This document shows, in pieces, positions 22,831-32,061 of a stretch of 64,000 bases of DNA (its first letter is position 1; each line of letters starts with the position of its first letter). The notes beneath the pieces were generated by a model. It saw only the letters and a program-made list of their open reading frames with translations. It was not told the DNA's origin and made no database searches. This stretch comes from DASVXQ01 sp046727955 (GTDB lineage: Bacteria > Actinomycetota > CALGFH01), in contig JBKPDO010000216.1 of assembly GCA_046727955.1 (NCBI GenBank), positions 1 to 64,000 of the forward strand, read 5' to 3'. Made by a program: the position numbers and the translations under genes.

Positions 22831-23838
22831 GTGCGGCACCGGATCACCACCGGCCTGGGGGTCGTGGCGCTCGTCGCAGTGGTCGTGGCGCTGAACCTCT
22901 ATCAGCTCCCGGTGGTCGCGCTGTCTCCCGGCCCCGCCGAGGACGTGCTCGGCCGGACCAAGGTCCAGGGCGGCGCCCGCGTCTACGACTCCACCGGCAA
23001 GCTCTACCTAACCTCGGTGGGGATCGACGACGACGTGCGCTTCTTCGAGGCGATCCTGGACCTGGCCAACCGCGACGTGCAGCTGCGCCCGCGCAGCGCC
23101 GTCTACCCGGAGGGCGAGAGCACCCAGCAGGTGAACCAGCAGAACGCCGCCGACATGGACGAGTCGAAGCTGCTCGCCACGGTGGTCGCACTGCGCCTGG
23201 CCGGCCACAAGGTCGATCCTGCCGGGGTGGAGGTCGTCGAGGTGCGCCGGGGCGCTCCCGCGGACGGCAAGCTGCGGCCCGGCGACCGGCTCGAGCGCGC
23301 CGATGGCCGCCCGGTCGCCAGCATCCAGCAGCTCCAGGCGCTCATCCGCGGGCACCGGCCCGGCGATATCCTCGCTCTGGGGGTCAAGCGCGGCGACGCG
23401 GCCGTGCCGGTCCGGGTCTCTGTCGGGCTCGACGAGGGCCAGCCGCGCATCGGGGTGGTGCTGCGCGAGGTGTACGGCCACCTGCCGGTCCAGGTGAGCA
23501 TCGACACCGAGAACATCGGCGGGCCTTCGGCCGGGCTGATGTTCTCGCTGTCGATCTACGACAAGCTCACCCCTGGCGACCTGACCGGCGGCCGCAGGAT
23601 CGCCGGCACCGGCCAGATCACCGAGGACGGCTCGGTGCTGCCGATCGGCGGGATCGTCGAGAAGCTGGTCGGGGCCAGGCGCCAGGGCGCCACCGTGTTC
23701 CTGCTGCCGCGCGGCAATTGCGACGAGGCCCGCGTCCACCCGCCAAAGGGACTGCAGCTGGTGCCGGTCTCCAACGCCCGCGAGGCGGTCGCCTTCCTCG
23801 AGTCCAAGCCCGGCGGCCCGCCCCCGCCGCACTGTTAG
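22831..23838 (+). CDS. PDZ-LonC (YlbL-type) membrane serine protease
   Basis: A 335-residue protein starting at GTG 22831, preceded by GGAGGAGG 5 bases away. An upstream ATG at 22792 is in frame but lacks a site. One N-terminal helix (VVALVAVVVALNLYQL) anchors it outside the membrane. The PDZ domain is around residues 125-200 (GKLRPGDRLERADGRPV). The S16 Lon-type domain has Ser in GGPSAGLMFSLSIYD and Lys in GGIVEKLVGARR, the catalytic dyad. In the family it degrades or senses membrane proteins and influences sporulation and the SOS response. Confidence 0.9.
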   Translation: MRHRITTGLGVVALVAVVVALNLYQLPVVALSPGPAEDVLGRTKVQGGARVYDSTGKLYLTSVGIDDDVRFFEAILDLANRDVQLRPRSAVYPEGESTQQVNQQNAADMDESKLLATVVALRLAGHKVDPAGVEVVEVRRGAPADGKLRPGDRLERADGRPVASIQQLQALIRGHRPGDILALGVKRGDAAVPVRVSVGLDEGQPRIGVVLREVYGHLPVQVSIDTENIGGPSAGLMFSLSIYDKLTPGDLTGGRRIAGTGQITEDGSVLPIGGIVEKLVGARRQGATVFLLPRGNCDEARVHPPKGLQLVPVSNAREAVAFLESKPGGPPPPHC

Positions 23839-23986
23839 GTCCGCCCCCGCGGAGCCCTGTGGGCAACGACCCTCGTTGCCTCTGCTCCCGTGCTAGGGTC
23901 TGCTGAAGTGGCCAGCCGATCTGGAGGCGCCTGGCCAACAGTGGTGCGCGTTCAACCGGCGCAAACCTAAGTGAAAGGCCCGTCGT
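23839..23986 (+). promoter_or_regulatory. Promoter region of the UPF0182 gene
   Basis: A 148-bp spacer. GTGCTAGGGTCTG contains a TAGGGT -10-like word near 23893, but no well-spaced -35 is evident. A GTGAAAGG word precedes the GTG start. Confidence 0.3.
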
Positions 23987-24022
23987 GTGGTAGCAGCCCG
24001 TCGCGTGGTAGCAGCCCGTCGC
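23987..24022 (+). repeat. 18-bp tandem duplication at the UPF0182 start
   Basis: GTGGTAGCAGCCCGTCGC occurs twice back to back (23987-24004, 24005-24022). Each copy supplies an in-frame GTG, so either could initiate. The second start would shorten the protein by six residues. Confidence 0.8.
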
Positions 24023-26917
24023 CCCCCTCGCCGCTGGACGCTCGCGATCCTGCTGCTGGCGTTCGTCGTGCTGGCCGCGGTCGGAAGCCTGTCGAGCTTC
24101 TACACCGACCTTCTATGGTTCCGTGAGGTCGACAAGACCAGCGTGTTCTGGGGTCAGATCCGTGCCAAGGTGACCCTCGGCCTGTTCGCCGGCGTGGGCA
24201 CCGGCCTGATCGTCGGGGTCAACCTGTGGCTGGTGGAGCGGCTCGCGCCCCGCTACGGTCCAGCGGTGGTCGGCCGGCCACAGATCGAGCGGGTCCAGCA
24301 GGTGCTCGGGCCCTACCTGCGTCCACTGCGGCTCGGCATTTCAGCCTTCATCGGCCTGGTGGTGGGCCTGTCGGCCTCCGGCTCATGGCAGAGCTTCCTG
24401 CTGTGGCGCAACGCCGTGCCCTTCGGGGACCGCGACGCGCAGTTCCATCGGGACATCGGCTTCTACGTCTTCGAGCTGCCCTTCCTGCGCTCGATCTTCG
24501 GCTGGCTGTTCACCAGCCTGGTGCTGGCCCTGGTGCTCTCCGCGGCCGCGCACTACCTGCTCGGCGGCATCCGGCCGCAGGCACCGTCGAACCGCATCGC
24601 CGGGCCGACCCAGTCGCACCTCACCGTCCTGCTCGGCCTGATCGTCGCCCTGAAGGCGTGGGGCTACTGGCTGAACAAGTACGAGCTGGTCTTCTCGACC
24701 AGGGGCGCGGTCACGGGCGCGACCTACACCGACGTCAAGGCCCAGCTGCCAGCGCTCGAGGTGCTGTTCTGGGTGGCGCTGATCTGCGCGCTGCTGTTCT
24801 TCTGGGGTGTCCGCAGCCGTGGCATCGCCGTGCCGCTGTTCAGCATCGTGCTGCTGTTCGGCGTGTCGATCATCATCGGCGGGATCATCCCAACGGTGTT
24901 CCAGCGCTTCAGGGTCGCGCCGCAGGAGCTGCAGCGCGAGCGCGACTACATCCAGCGCAACATCGACGCCAGCCGCAAGGCATTCGACCTCGGCGGGGTC
25001 CAGGTCCGCTCGTTCGCCGACAAACCAGACCTGACCGCGGCGGACGTGAGCGCCAACCGCGTCACGGTGGACAACATCCGGCTGTGGGACCCGGAGGTGC
25101 TGCAGCCCGCGATCCGCAACCTCCAGGCGATCGCCCAGTACTACTCCTTCAGCGACGTGGACGTTGACCGCTACCCGGTGGACGGCCAGTTGCGCCAGGT
25201 GATGATCTCGGTCCGAGAGGTCGACCCGAGCCAGCTGGCCCAGGCCGCCAGGACCTGGCAGAACCTGCACCTGGCGTACACGCACGGCTACGGGGTGGTC
25301 GCGACCCAGGTGAACACCGCGGCCAGGCAGGGCCAGCCGGACTTCATCGTGTCCGATTTCGACCAGGCTCGGGCCAAGATCCCGGTGACGCAGCCGCAGG
25401 TCTACTTCGGCGAGCCGCCCGAGGCGGGTCCCGACTTCGTGGTGGTGGACACCAAGCAGCCGGAGGTGGACAGGCCGACGGCCGGCGGCGGCCAGCAGAC
25501 CACGAGTTACAACGGCGACGGTGGCATCCAGCTGTCCAGCTTCGGGCGCCGGCTCGCCTTCGCGCTGCGCTTCCGCGACATCAACCTGCTGATCTCGGGC
25601 AACCTGACGTCGCAGTCGCGGCTGATGTTCAACCGCGACATCCGCGACCGTGTCGAGAAGGTTGCCCCCTTCCTGCAGTGGGACGGCGACCCCTACGCAG
25701 TGGTGGTCAACGGGCGCATCATGTACGTCCGCGACGGCTACACCGTCAGCAGCCACTACCCCTACGTGCAGCGGATCGACCTGGGCGACGCGGCGCGGCA
25801 CGACAACTCCAGCGCGCAGGGTGTGCACGGCACCGGTAATTACATCCGCAACTCCGTCAAGGCCGTCGTCGACGCCTACACCGGCAAGGTGACGCTGTAC
25901 GCCTTCGACGAGTCGGACCCCATCCTCAAGGCGTGGCGCAAGGCGTTCCCCGACCTGTTCGCGCCCAAGGCGGCGATCCCCGAGGCGCTCTCTGAGCACC
26001 TGCGCTACCCGGAGGACATGTTCTCCATCCAGACCGACCGCTACACGCTCTACCACCTGACCAAGGCCGAGGACCTGTACTCGCGCAAGGACCTCTGGGC
26101 GCTGCCGGAGGACCGCTCCGGCGAGATCCGGTCGCAGCAGCAGAGCCAGAGCAGCCCTGTCGCCTCGCTGGCGCCGGCCGCCAACCCCGCCAAGATGCGG
26201 CCCTACTACCTGCTCACCAGCCTGCCGGGGCAGCAGGGCTCGAAGTTCGTGCTGGTGATGCCGTTCACCCCGAACAACAAGCAGAACATGCTCGGCTACA
26301 TGGCGGCGAGCTCGGACCCGAACGACTACGGCCAGCTCACGCTGGTCGGCTTGGACCCGTCCCGGACTATCGACGGGCCGACTCAGGTGAACGCGAGGAT
26401 CCTGGCGAACCCGAAGATCGCCTCGGACCTCTCGCTGCTGAACCAGCAGGGATCGCAGGTGATCCTGGGGAATCTTCTGATCGTGCCGGTCAAGGACTCG
26501 CTGCTGTACGTGCAGCCGATCTTCGTGCGCTCGACCGCCGCCGGGACGGCGCCGGGGGCCACCAGCGGGTCCACCACCATCCCGCTGCTCGAGAAGGTGG
26601 CGGTGGTGCTCAGCACCAACGTGGGCTACGCGGATACCCTCTCGGACGCGATCGCCCAGGTGGTGGGCGCCCAGGCGCCGGCGCCGCAGCAGCCACCGCC
26701 GCAGCAGCCACCGCCGCAGCCACCGGCGGGGTCGTCCAGAAACGTCCAGCAGCTCCTGCAGCAGGCGAACCGCGAGTACAACCTGGCCAACCAGGCGCTG
26801 CAGAAGAGCGACCTGGCCGCCTACCAGGAGCACGTGAACGCCATGGCCAGACTGCTCGACCAGGCGCTCAGCGCAAGCCGGGGCCGGCCGCCGGCTTCGA
26901 CGTCCCCGGGGCGCTGA
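23987..26917 (+). CDS. UPF0182 family integral membrane protein
   Basis: A 976-residue protein. The N-terminal third has seven or so hydrophobic segments (ILLLAFVVLAAVGSLSSFYT, VTLGLFAGVGTGLIVGVNLW and others) with the family hallmark FYTDLLWFREV. A large extracytoplasmic domain follows, with PVDGQLRQVMISVREVD and the family block DRYTLYHLTKAEDLYSRKDL. The C-terminus has a Pro/Gln-rich linker and a helical tail (LLQQANREYNLANQALQKSD). It is very conserved in actinobacteria with unknown function. It is followed by the initiator tRNA. Confidence 0.92.
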   Translation: MVAARRVVAARRPPRRWTLAILLLAFVVLAAVGSLSSFYTDLLWFREVDKTSVFWGQIRAKVTLGLFAGVGTGLIVGVNLWLVERLAPRYGPAVVGRPQIERVQQVLGPYLRPLRLGISAFIGLVVGLSASGSWQSFLLWRNAVPFGDRDAQFHRDIGFYVFELPFLRSIFGWLFTSLVLALVLSAAAHYLLGGIRPQAPSNRIAGPTQSHLTVLLGLIVALKAWGYWLNKYELVFSTRGAVTGATYTDVKAQLPALEVLFWVALICALLFFWGVRSRGIAVPLFSIVLLFGVSIIIGGIIPTVFQRFRVAPQELQRERDYIQRNIDASRKAFDLGGVQVRSFADKPDLTAADVSANRVTVDNIRLWDPEVLQPAIRNLQAIAQYYSFSDVDVDRYPVDGQLRQVMISVREVDPSQLAQAARTWQNLHLAYTHGYGVVATQVNTAARQGQPDFIVSDFDQARAKIPVTQPQVYFGEPPEAGPDFVVVDTKQPEVDRPTAGGGQQTTSYNGDGGIQLSSFGRRLAFALRFRDINLLISGNLTSQSRLMFNRDIRDRVEKVAPFLQWDGDPYAVVVNGRIMYVRDGYTVSSHYPYVQRIDLGDAARHDNSSAQGVHGTGNYIRNSVKAVVDAYTGKVTLYAFDESDPILKAWRKAFPDLFAPKAAIPEALSEHLRYPEDMFSIQTDRYTLYHLTKAEDLYSRKDLWALPEDRSGEIRSQQQSQSSPVASLAPAANPAKMRPYYLLTSLPGQQGSKFVLVMPFTPNNKQNMLGYMAASSDPNDYGQLTLVGLDPSRTIDGPTQVNARILANPKIASDLSLLNQQGSQVILGNLLIVPVKDSLLYVQPIFVRSTAAGTAPGATSGSTTIPLLEKVAVVLSTNVGYADTLSDAIAQVVGAQAPAPQQPPPQQPPPQPPAGSSRNVQQLLQQANREYNLANQALQKSDLAAYQEHVNAMARLLDQALSASRGRPPASTSPGR

Positions 26918-26934
26918 GCAGGGCCGCAAAGCCT

Positions 26935-26964
26935 TTGCGGGGCCTGCTCTCACTGTGCTACCGT
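26935..26964 (+). promoter_or_regulatory. Promoter of initiator tRNA
   Basis: TTGCGG, an 18-bp spacer, then TACCGT, ending 13 bases before the tRNA. This is a good sigma70-type match for a stable-RNA promoter. Confidence 0.6.
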
Positions 26965-26977
26965 GCGCCAGCAACGA

Positions 26978-27054
26978 CGCGGGGTGGAGCAGTCTGGTAG
27001 CTCGCTGGGCTCATAACCCAGAGGTCGAGGGTTCAAATCCCTCCCCCGCCACCA
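26978..27054 (+). tRNA. tRNA-fMet (CAT), initiator
   Basis: A 77-nt cloverleaf with anticodon CAT in CTGGGCTCATAACCCAG. Its three G:C pairs next to the anticodon loop and the unpaired first position (C1 against C72) are initiator hallmarks. T-arm GAGGGTTCAAATCCCTC; CCA is encoded. A promoter lies just upstream. Its 3' end recurs in degenerate form at 33760-33785. Confidence 0.95.
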
Positions 27055-27244
27055 AGCTCACCAGGGTCTTCGCCCCTCACCTCCTCTCCGGAGTGGGGGG
27101 CGTCGCCCGTTTGGCAGCAGAAGGCGTGGCAGTTGGGGTTTAGCAAGCCACAGGCGAGCAACCTGTATCGGCGAAGGTCAATTGAAGGCGTCGGCGTCCG
27201 CCCGCCGTCCCCCAACCGATCGGGGCGGAAAGGAAGCGAATCCT
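27055..27244. other. Spacer after tRNA
   Basis: No gene is seen. This is the left edge of the possible tRNA-associated island. An AAAGGAAG ribosome site at its end serves the next gene. Confidence 0.4.
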
Positions 27245-27532
27245 ATGCAGGCTCATCACCAGATGAAGCGAGCGGGGATCCGGGAGAATGGGGCGGAAGA
27301 GTGGTCCTGCCGGAGCTGCGGTCGGCGCCTACTTCTGCGATGGTCGCCCCAGTACCAGAAGCTCGTGCTCGAACCGGGCGACGAACACGCGACCCACACC
27401 GGCGCCACGGCCGGCGTGCAGCTTGGCCCGCTCGAGGTTGTCGCGCCCATCGATCCTCCCGCCGGCCCCGGATTGGACTGGCGGCGGTGGCTGGCCGACA
27501 ACGGCATCGACTGGGACGGACCGGCCGCCTGA
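27245..27532 (+). CDS. Small hypothetical protein with one CxxC
   Basis: A 95-residue protein from ATG 27245, preceded by AAAGGAAG. EEWSCRSCGRRLLLRWSPQYQ suggests half of a zinc ribbon. Then KLVLEPGDEHATHTG, and an ending with WRRWLADNGIDWDG. It converges with the HhH gene, six bases between stops. I do not recognise the family. Confidence 0.6.
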   Translation: MQAHHQMKRAGIRENGAEEWSCRSCGRRLLLRWSPQYQKLVLEPGDEHATHTGATAGVQLGPLEVVAPIDPPAGPGLDWRRWLADNGIDWDGPAA

Positions 27533-27538
27533 CCACGC

Positions 27539-28501
27539 TTAGCGGAGCGGCACCACGGTCGGCCGGTTAGATACGTGCTGACGGCCAGGCTCGGGACGGA
27601 CCTCCAGAACGGCGTTCTCGAGCAGCGCGACGACGTGCTCATCGGCGCCGTCCAGCCGCAGGGCGGCCTCCAGCCGGTACGTCCCGGCCGGTAGGCCCTT
27701 GCACTGCACGACTGCGTCGAACCTACCGTGGGCATCCGCATCCACCGTCCCCGTCGCCTCGCCGACCACCTGCCGCGAGGGTTGGCCGAGCCGCTTCGCG
27801 ACCACCGTGGCCTGGTAGTCGAGTCTGCCCTCACGGGCCAGCCCGAGCTGCGCGAGGACGACCGGGAGCCGCAGCGTGAACGGCGTGTTCTCGCTGGGCA
27901 TCCCCCCGCCGGAACCAGCCGGTGAAGGCACCGCCGCGAGTTGGCGGACACGATGCCCGGCAGGGGCCGACTCGGCGGCCACCGGGCCGGGAGGCGCCGT
28001 CGGCTCGCTCGGGCCGGCTTGGAGCTCCACGGAGCGAGCTTCCGGCTCCTCAGCCGCAGGCTGCTGCTCTGGGGCGTGGGGCGCGAGGCCGGCGTGCTCC
28101 TCGAGAAAGCCCGCCAGTTCTTGCTCGGCGATACGCCAGTTGGTCCAACTGGCGGTCTCGGCGCGGTCCTCCTGGGCGTGACCGGCCTGCGTGTACACAT
28201 GCTCAGCACGGACGTAGCGGACGGTGCCGTCCTGGTTCAGCAACACCTCCACCGTGAACGTCTCGGAGCGTTGGCGGTTCCGCTCGATCGGCCTCGGCTC
28301 CTCCCCGGCGGCCAGCTCCCGTGCTCGGGCCTGCCACTCCCGGACGGTCCGCTCTGACTTGGCGGCGATTCCGGCCAGCTCGTCGGTCGGGCGGTCGGCG
28401 AGGTCGTTGAGCGTCCGAACCCCTGACTCGCGGAGCGCGCGCTCCGTCGCCGTTCCGATGCCGGCGATCCGCCGCAGGTCGGTGGCTTCCTCTCTGTCCA
28501 T
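27539..28501 (-). CDS. Helix-hairpin-helix protein of unknown function
   Basis: A 320-residue protein. ATG 28501 was chosen for its strong GGGAGGGA site 6 bases upstream and because the HhH domain starts there. Residues 5-65 (LRRIAGIGTATERALRESGV, then LNDLADRPTDELAGIA) are a DUF4332-like pair of HhH motifs. A Pro/Glu-rich linker follows, then a C-terminal beta-rich domain (TFTVEVLL earlier, TYRLEAALRLDG later). It lies 95 bp downstream of the next gene on the same strand, probably one operon. The role is unknown. Confidence 0.65.
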   Translation of the reverse strand: MDREEATDLRRIAGIGTATERALRESGVRTLNDLADRPTDELAGIAAKSERTVREWQARARELAAGEEPRPIERNRQRSETFTVEVLLNQDGTVRYVRAEHVYTQAGHAQEDRAETASWTNWRIAEQELAGFLEEHAGLAPHAPEQQPAAEEPEARSVELQAGPSEPTAPPGPVAAESAPAGHRVRQLAAVPSPAGSGGGMPSENTPFTLRLPVVLAQLGLAREGRLDYQATVVAKRLGQPSRQVVGEATGTVDADAHGRFDAVVQCKGLPAGTYRLEAALRLDGADEHVVALLENAVLEVRPEPGRQHVSNRPTVVPLR

Positions 28502-28595
28502 CGAGTCCCTCCCTGGGGCGTGCCGAACGTGCTGGACGGCGCCCGCGAGCGCCCGGCATTCCGTCGTGCGCGCCGTCGGCCGCCCGACGCGGCTG

Positions 28596-29033
28596 CTAAG
28601 GCGTGACCTGGATGGCCGGGCTCTCGGTGAAGCCGGTGATCGGCCACGGGATCGGCTCGCGGATCGGTCCAATCTTGAAGGTGACGACCGATGAGAGCCG
28701 GTACACGCCAGGCCTGAGGGTGTTGGCCGGGACCTCGTACGTGGTTTGCGTACCAGCCGCGCCCTTGTCGTTGTAGGTGGCCTGCCCGGCGACGGTGTTG
28801 CCAGTGGTCGTGCCCAGCGTTCCCTCGCCCCCGCTGCCGATGCTCTCGTAGTAGTAGACGACCTGGAAATGAAGGTATCCGAGCAGAAATGCCGACAGCC
28901 CGGTGACCGTGAACTCCATCGCGACCGAGAACTTCAGGTCCTCGTCGACGATCAGATTCGAGGGTTGGGTGTTGGGGTCGAGGACGATGATGGCCGCTGC
29001 GGTGCCGAGCTCGGTATCCGGCTGTCCTGGCAT
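28596..29033 (-). CDS. Hypothetical beta-rich protein
   Basis: A 145-residue protein from ATG 29033. There is no signal peptide. It reads as alternating beta strands (AAIIVLDPN, KFSVAMEFTVTG, LHFQVVYYYESIG) and a closing segment (GVYRLSSVVTFKIGPIREPI). The downstream HhH protein has a similar C-terminal phrase (GTYRLEAALRL), so the two may share a fold. A putative SARP-type operator lies upstream. Function not recognised. Confidence 0.6.
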   Translation of the reverse strand: MPGQPDTELGTAAAIIVLDPNTQPSNLIVDEDLKFSVAMEFTVTGLSAFLLGYLHFQVVYYYESIGSGGEGTLGTTTGNTVAGQATYNDKGAAGTQTTYEVPANTLRPGVYRLSSVVTFKIGPIREPIPWPITGFTESPAIQVTP

Positions 29034-29071
29034 TGCGCCGCTCCTCTCGCGTCGCTGGTCGACGTCGCGGC

Positions 29072-29127
29072 AGTTGTACCGGGTCGCGCTTAACGGCTGT
29101 CGTCTGGCCGCTTAATGGAGCGCTTGG
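29072..29127 (-). promoter_or_regulatory. Candidate SARP operator and promoter of the 29033 gene
   Basis: CGCTTAA at 29087-29093 and again at 29109-29115 (22 bp apart), with CGCTTGG at 29121-29127. On the minus strand the proximal heptamer TTAAGCG ends 8 bp before TACAAC (29078-29073), which is the geometry known for SARP regulators. The adjacent SARP/BTAD gene is a natural candidate regulator. Confidence 0.45.
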
Positions 29128-29144
29128 GACGAAATTAATCCTGG

Positions 29145-31862
29145 TCAGACAGCCTGGTGCGAGCGGATCTGGTCCCTGAGGACGACCGTGGACGGGTCCG
29201 GATCGACGGTCAGCTCGGCTTGGAGCGCGTCGGCGCATACCTGATACTGGCGTAGCGCCAGGTGGGTCTGGCCTTGGCGGCTGAAGCAGCGCATCAGGCG
29301 GCGGTGGGCGTCCTCCCGGCACGGGTCACGCTGGACGATTACCTTGCAGAGGGTGATGCAGGATCCATATTGGCCCTGGGCGAAGTACAGGTGGCTGAGC
29401 CGGTCGAGCGTGTCCAGGTAGAGCACCCGTAGGCGTTCCCTGGTCAGCACCGGCCAATCCTCGTAGGGGTCGTCAGCGAGGAAGTCGCCCTGGTAGAGTG
29501 CGGTGGCCAGCTCATACTCGGCGACCGCCGCGGCCAGCTCGCCAGCCGCCTCGAGCCGGCGCCCGCCTTCGACATGTCGCTCGAACTCGTCCACGTCGAC
29601 CCAGAGCTCGAGCCCCGCGTCGAGCCGGTAGGCTCCTGCCTCCAGCACGACGACCGGGACGCTGGACGCCGCCCGCAAGGCCCGGCGGAGCCCGTGGATG
29701 GCGACGTTCAAGCTGTTGCGGGCCGCCTCCGGCGCCGAATCCGGCCAGAACACCTCCATCATCTGCTCTCGCGTCGGCCGAGGCCGGCGATGGGTAACCA
29801 GGTACTTGAACAGCTCCCGTGCCCGCCGACTAAGCCAGTCCGCGACCGCCACGTCGTCGAGGCTGACCATGAACTGACCGAGGAGGTGGACGGCTAGCAG
29901 TGGACCGGCCGGCTGCGGTTGCGGAGGCAGGCTGGATCTGGCAGGCGGCCGGGCGGCGAGAGCCAGGAGATGGTTGTCCGTGGCTGGCCGCTCGGGCGGT
30001 CGCGGTGCCGGGGCAGCCGTCTGCCGGCGGGTCTGCGCTGGGGAACGGAGCCGATGCCACCAGTGGGCACCGTCGAGCGCTGCCACGGTTGGCGCCGGTG
30101 GATCAGGTGTCGGGACCTTGAACGCCAGCGGCGTTCCCGACCAGCCGTAGGCGTCGAGTAGTCCGCCAGCCCGTTTGAGCCCGCCGCCGAGATGCTCGGC
30201 GACACGGGTGGAGGCCTCCCGCTCGGCGGCCTGGAGGGCATTCCACGCCTCCCAGTGCCGATTGCGCTCCCGTCGCAGCTGCGCCAGGTGGGCGCCAAGG
30301 CGCTCCGCCTCTAGCACGAGGTCGACCATGGCCGGCTCACCGATCCGGGAGGCGATTGTGGCCGCCCGGTTCAGGTGGGCTAGTCCGCTGTCCAGGTCCT
30401 CGGCGGCCATGGCCACGCAGGCGAGCTGCCACGATGCCCATACCTGCTGATGGTCGATGCCCGAGGCATCGGCAAGGGCGCTGGCCGACCCGGCCCGCGC
30501 CTGGGCGCGGGCAAGGTCCTGGCGCCTGGCGGCCAGGACGCTCTCCGCCAGCATGCTGCTGCAGGCGCGGGCCGGGTCGGAGCGGGCCGCGAACATTGAG
30601 GCAGCCCTGGAGAAGTCCCGCTCGGCGTCCTTCACTCGCCCGTTGGCCGCCGCGAGCTCGGCCTGATTGTAGAGAAGTCGCGGTTCGGCACCGAGGATGC
30701 CGGCCGGCAGGCGAGCAAGCCAATCGCTCAGCGATTCCCATTGGCCAAGGTCAACGAGACGGTCGGCCTCGCCGGCCAGGGCCCGGCCAGCGCAGGTCGG
30801 GTCGCGCAGTTCCAGGTAGAGAGGGATGGCCCGTTCGGCGACGCCCCGGTCGACAAGATAATCGGCCGCCCGATGAAGCACGTCAGGGCCGGGCAGCCGG
30901 CTCGGGGCCAGCACCGACGATAGTGGATCGCGCCAGATCGTGCGGACCCGGGACCAGTCGCCGGCCAGCGACTGCAGCCAAGGGCCTGGCGGCAGAAGAG
31001 TCTTCCCCAGGACTGCCTCGGTCAGCGTTGGATGACTGTACTCCAGCCGTAGGGTCAGGCTGACGGCACGGCGTGCGTCGGTGCCGATCATCTGCAGCCA
31101 GGCGCGAGCCAGGGCGGCGAGCAGGTCCTGTGCGCGGCGGGCGCGACGGACCGCCCGTTCGACCACGGTCGCGCCCAGGAGGGCGGACGCCTCCCAGACG
31201 CCAGCCAGGGCGGCGGCGCCACCACGGCAGAGCGTGGCGGCACGCAGGGCCGACTCGCGCTCGAGGACGGGAACGTTTCGCTGCAGCAGCTGCTGGACGT
31301 GAACTGCGCTCAGACGCAGGTCGCGGGTGGACCGGCGAACAACGCTGGTGGGCAGGGCGGCCAGCGGCAGCTCCTCATGGCTCATGAGGACGCAGGCGGT
31401 ATCGAGGTCGAGCGCGGGCAGGAGCGTGCCGCCGAGCAGGGCGAGCGTACGGTGAGCCCGACCGAGATGGTGGGCGTGCTCGAGTACAAGCGCGGCAGGT
31501 CGGGGCATCACCTCCGCGAGCTCGGCGGCGAGCCGGCCGAACAACGGCGGCCAGCCCATGACTGATCCCGGTCGACGCCGCATCAACTCAAGGGTCGACA
31601 GGCCGAAACCGGGGTGCTGGTGCTGGACGGCGGAGAGGACCGACAGCAGGAATGTGCCCGGATCGCGATCTTCGGGCTCGAGCCGGATCCAGTACGTCTG
31701 GCGGCCCTGCTATCGGAGCGCATCGGAGAGCCCCTCCGCAAGCAGATAGCCGGGAGGCGCGGTGAACAGCGTGATGCCGCCCGCCGCCGCCCGATCGAAC
31801 GTCCAGTGCGCTGCGGCGGAGTTAGACTCTCTGGGAGCCGCCGACTTCGCGATGAACGGCAT
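29145..31862 (-). pseudogene. SARP/BTAD transcriptional regulator with in-frame amber codon
   Basis: From ATG 31862 the frame reads MPFIAKSAAPRES...FTAPPGYLLAEGLSDALR, then TAG (31712-31710, codon 51), then continues in frame QGRQTYWIRLEPEDRDPGTF into the 813-residue remainder. Both sides of the stop fit MalT-like N-termini, so the gene was once continuous. The usual Walker A (PPGYGKT) is replaced by PPGYLLA. The middle holds TPR-like repeats. The C-terminus holds a winged helix (LSRRARELFKYLVTH) and a BTAD (WVDVDEFERHVEGG, YQGDFLADDPYEDW). Translation may restart at 31586. The choices are nonsense mutation, readthrough or restart. Confidence 0.75.
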
Positions 31863-32061
31863 CGTCCCCCCCTGCCGTTCTCCCTACCGTCCCGTCAGCT
31901 CATCCGTCCGATCCGGGTGCTCGGGCATAGATATCCCATGACACTTCACGCCGATCTGGCGGTGATGTCAACCTTTAGCTGGAAAATACGATCCTGCGGT
32001 TCCTGGGAGAACGCGCCCTGAGTGACGACCCATCCTTGATGATCGTCCACCACCTGAGCCG

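Noticed and set aside
24383..26974. Minus-strand 863-residue frame opposite UPF0182
   Set aside because: It is a GC-driven shadow; UPF0182 is clearly the coding strand.
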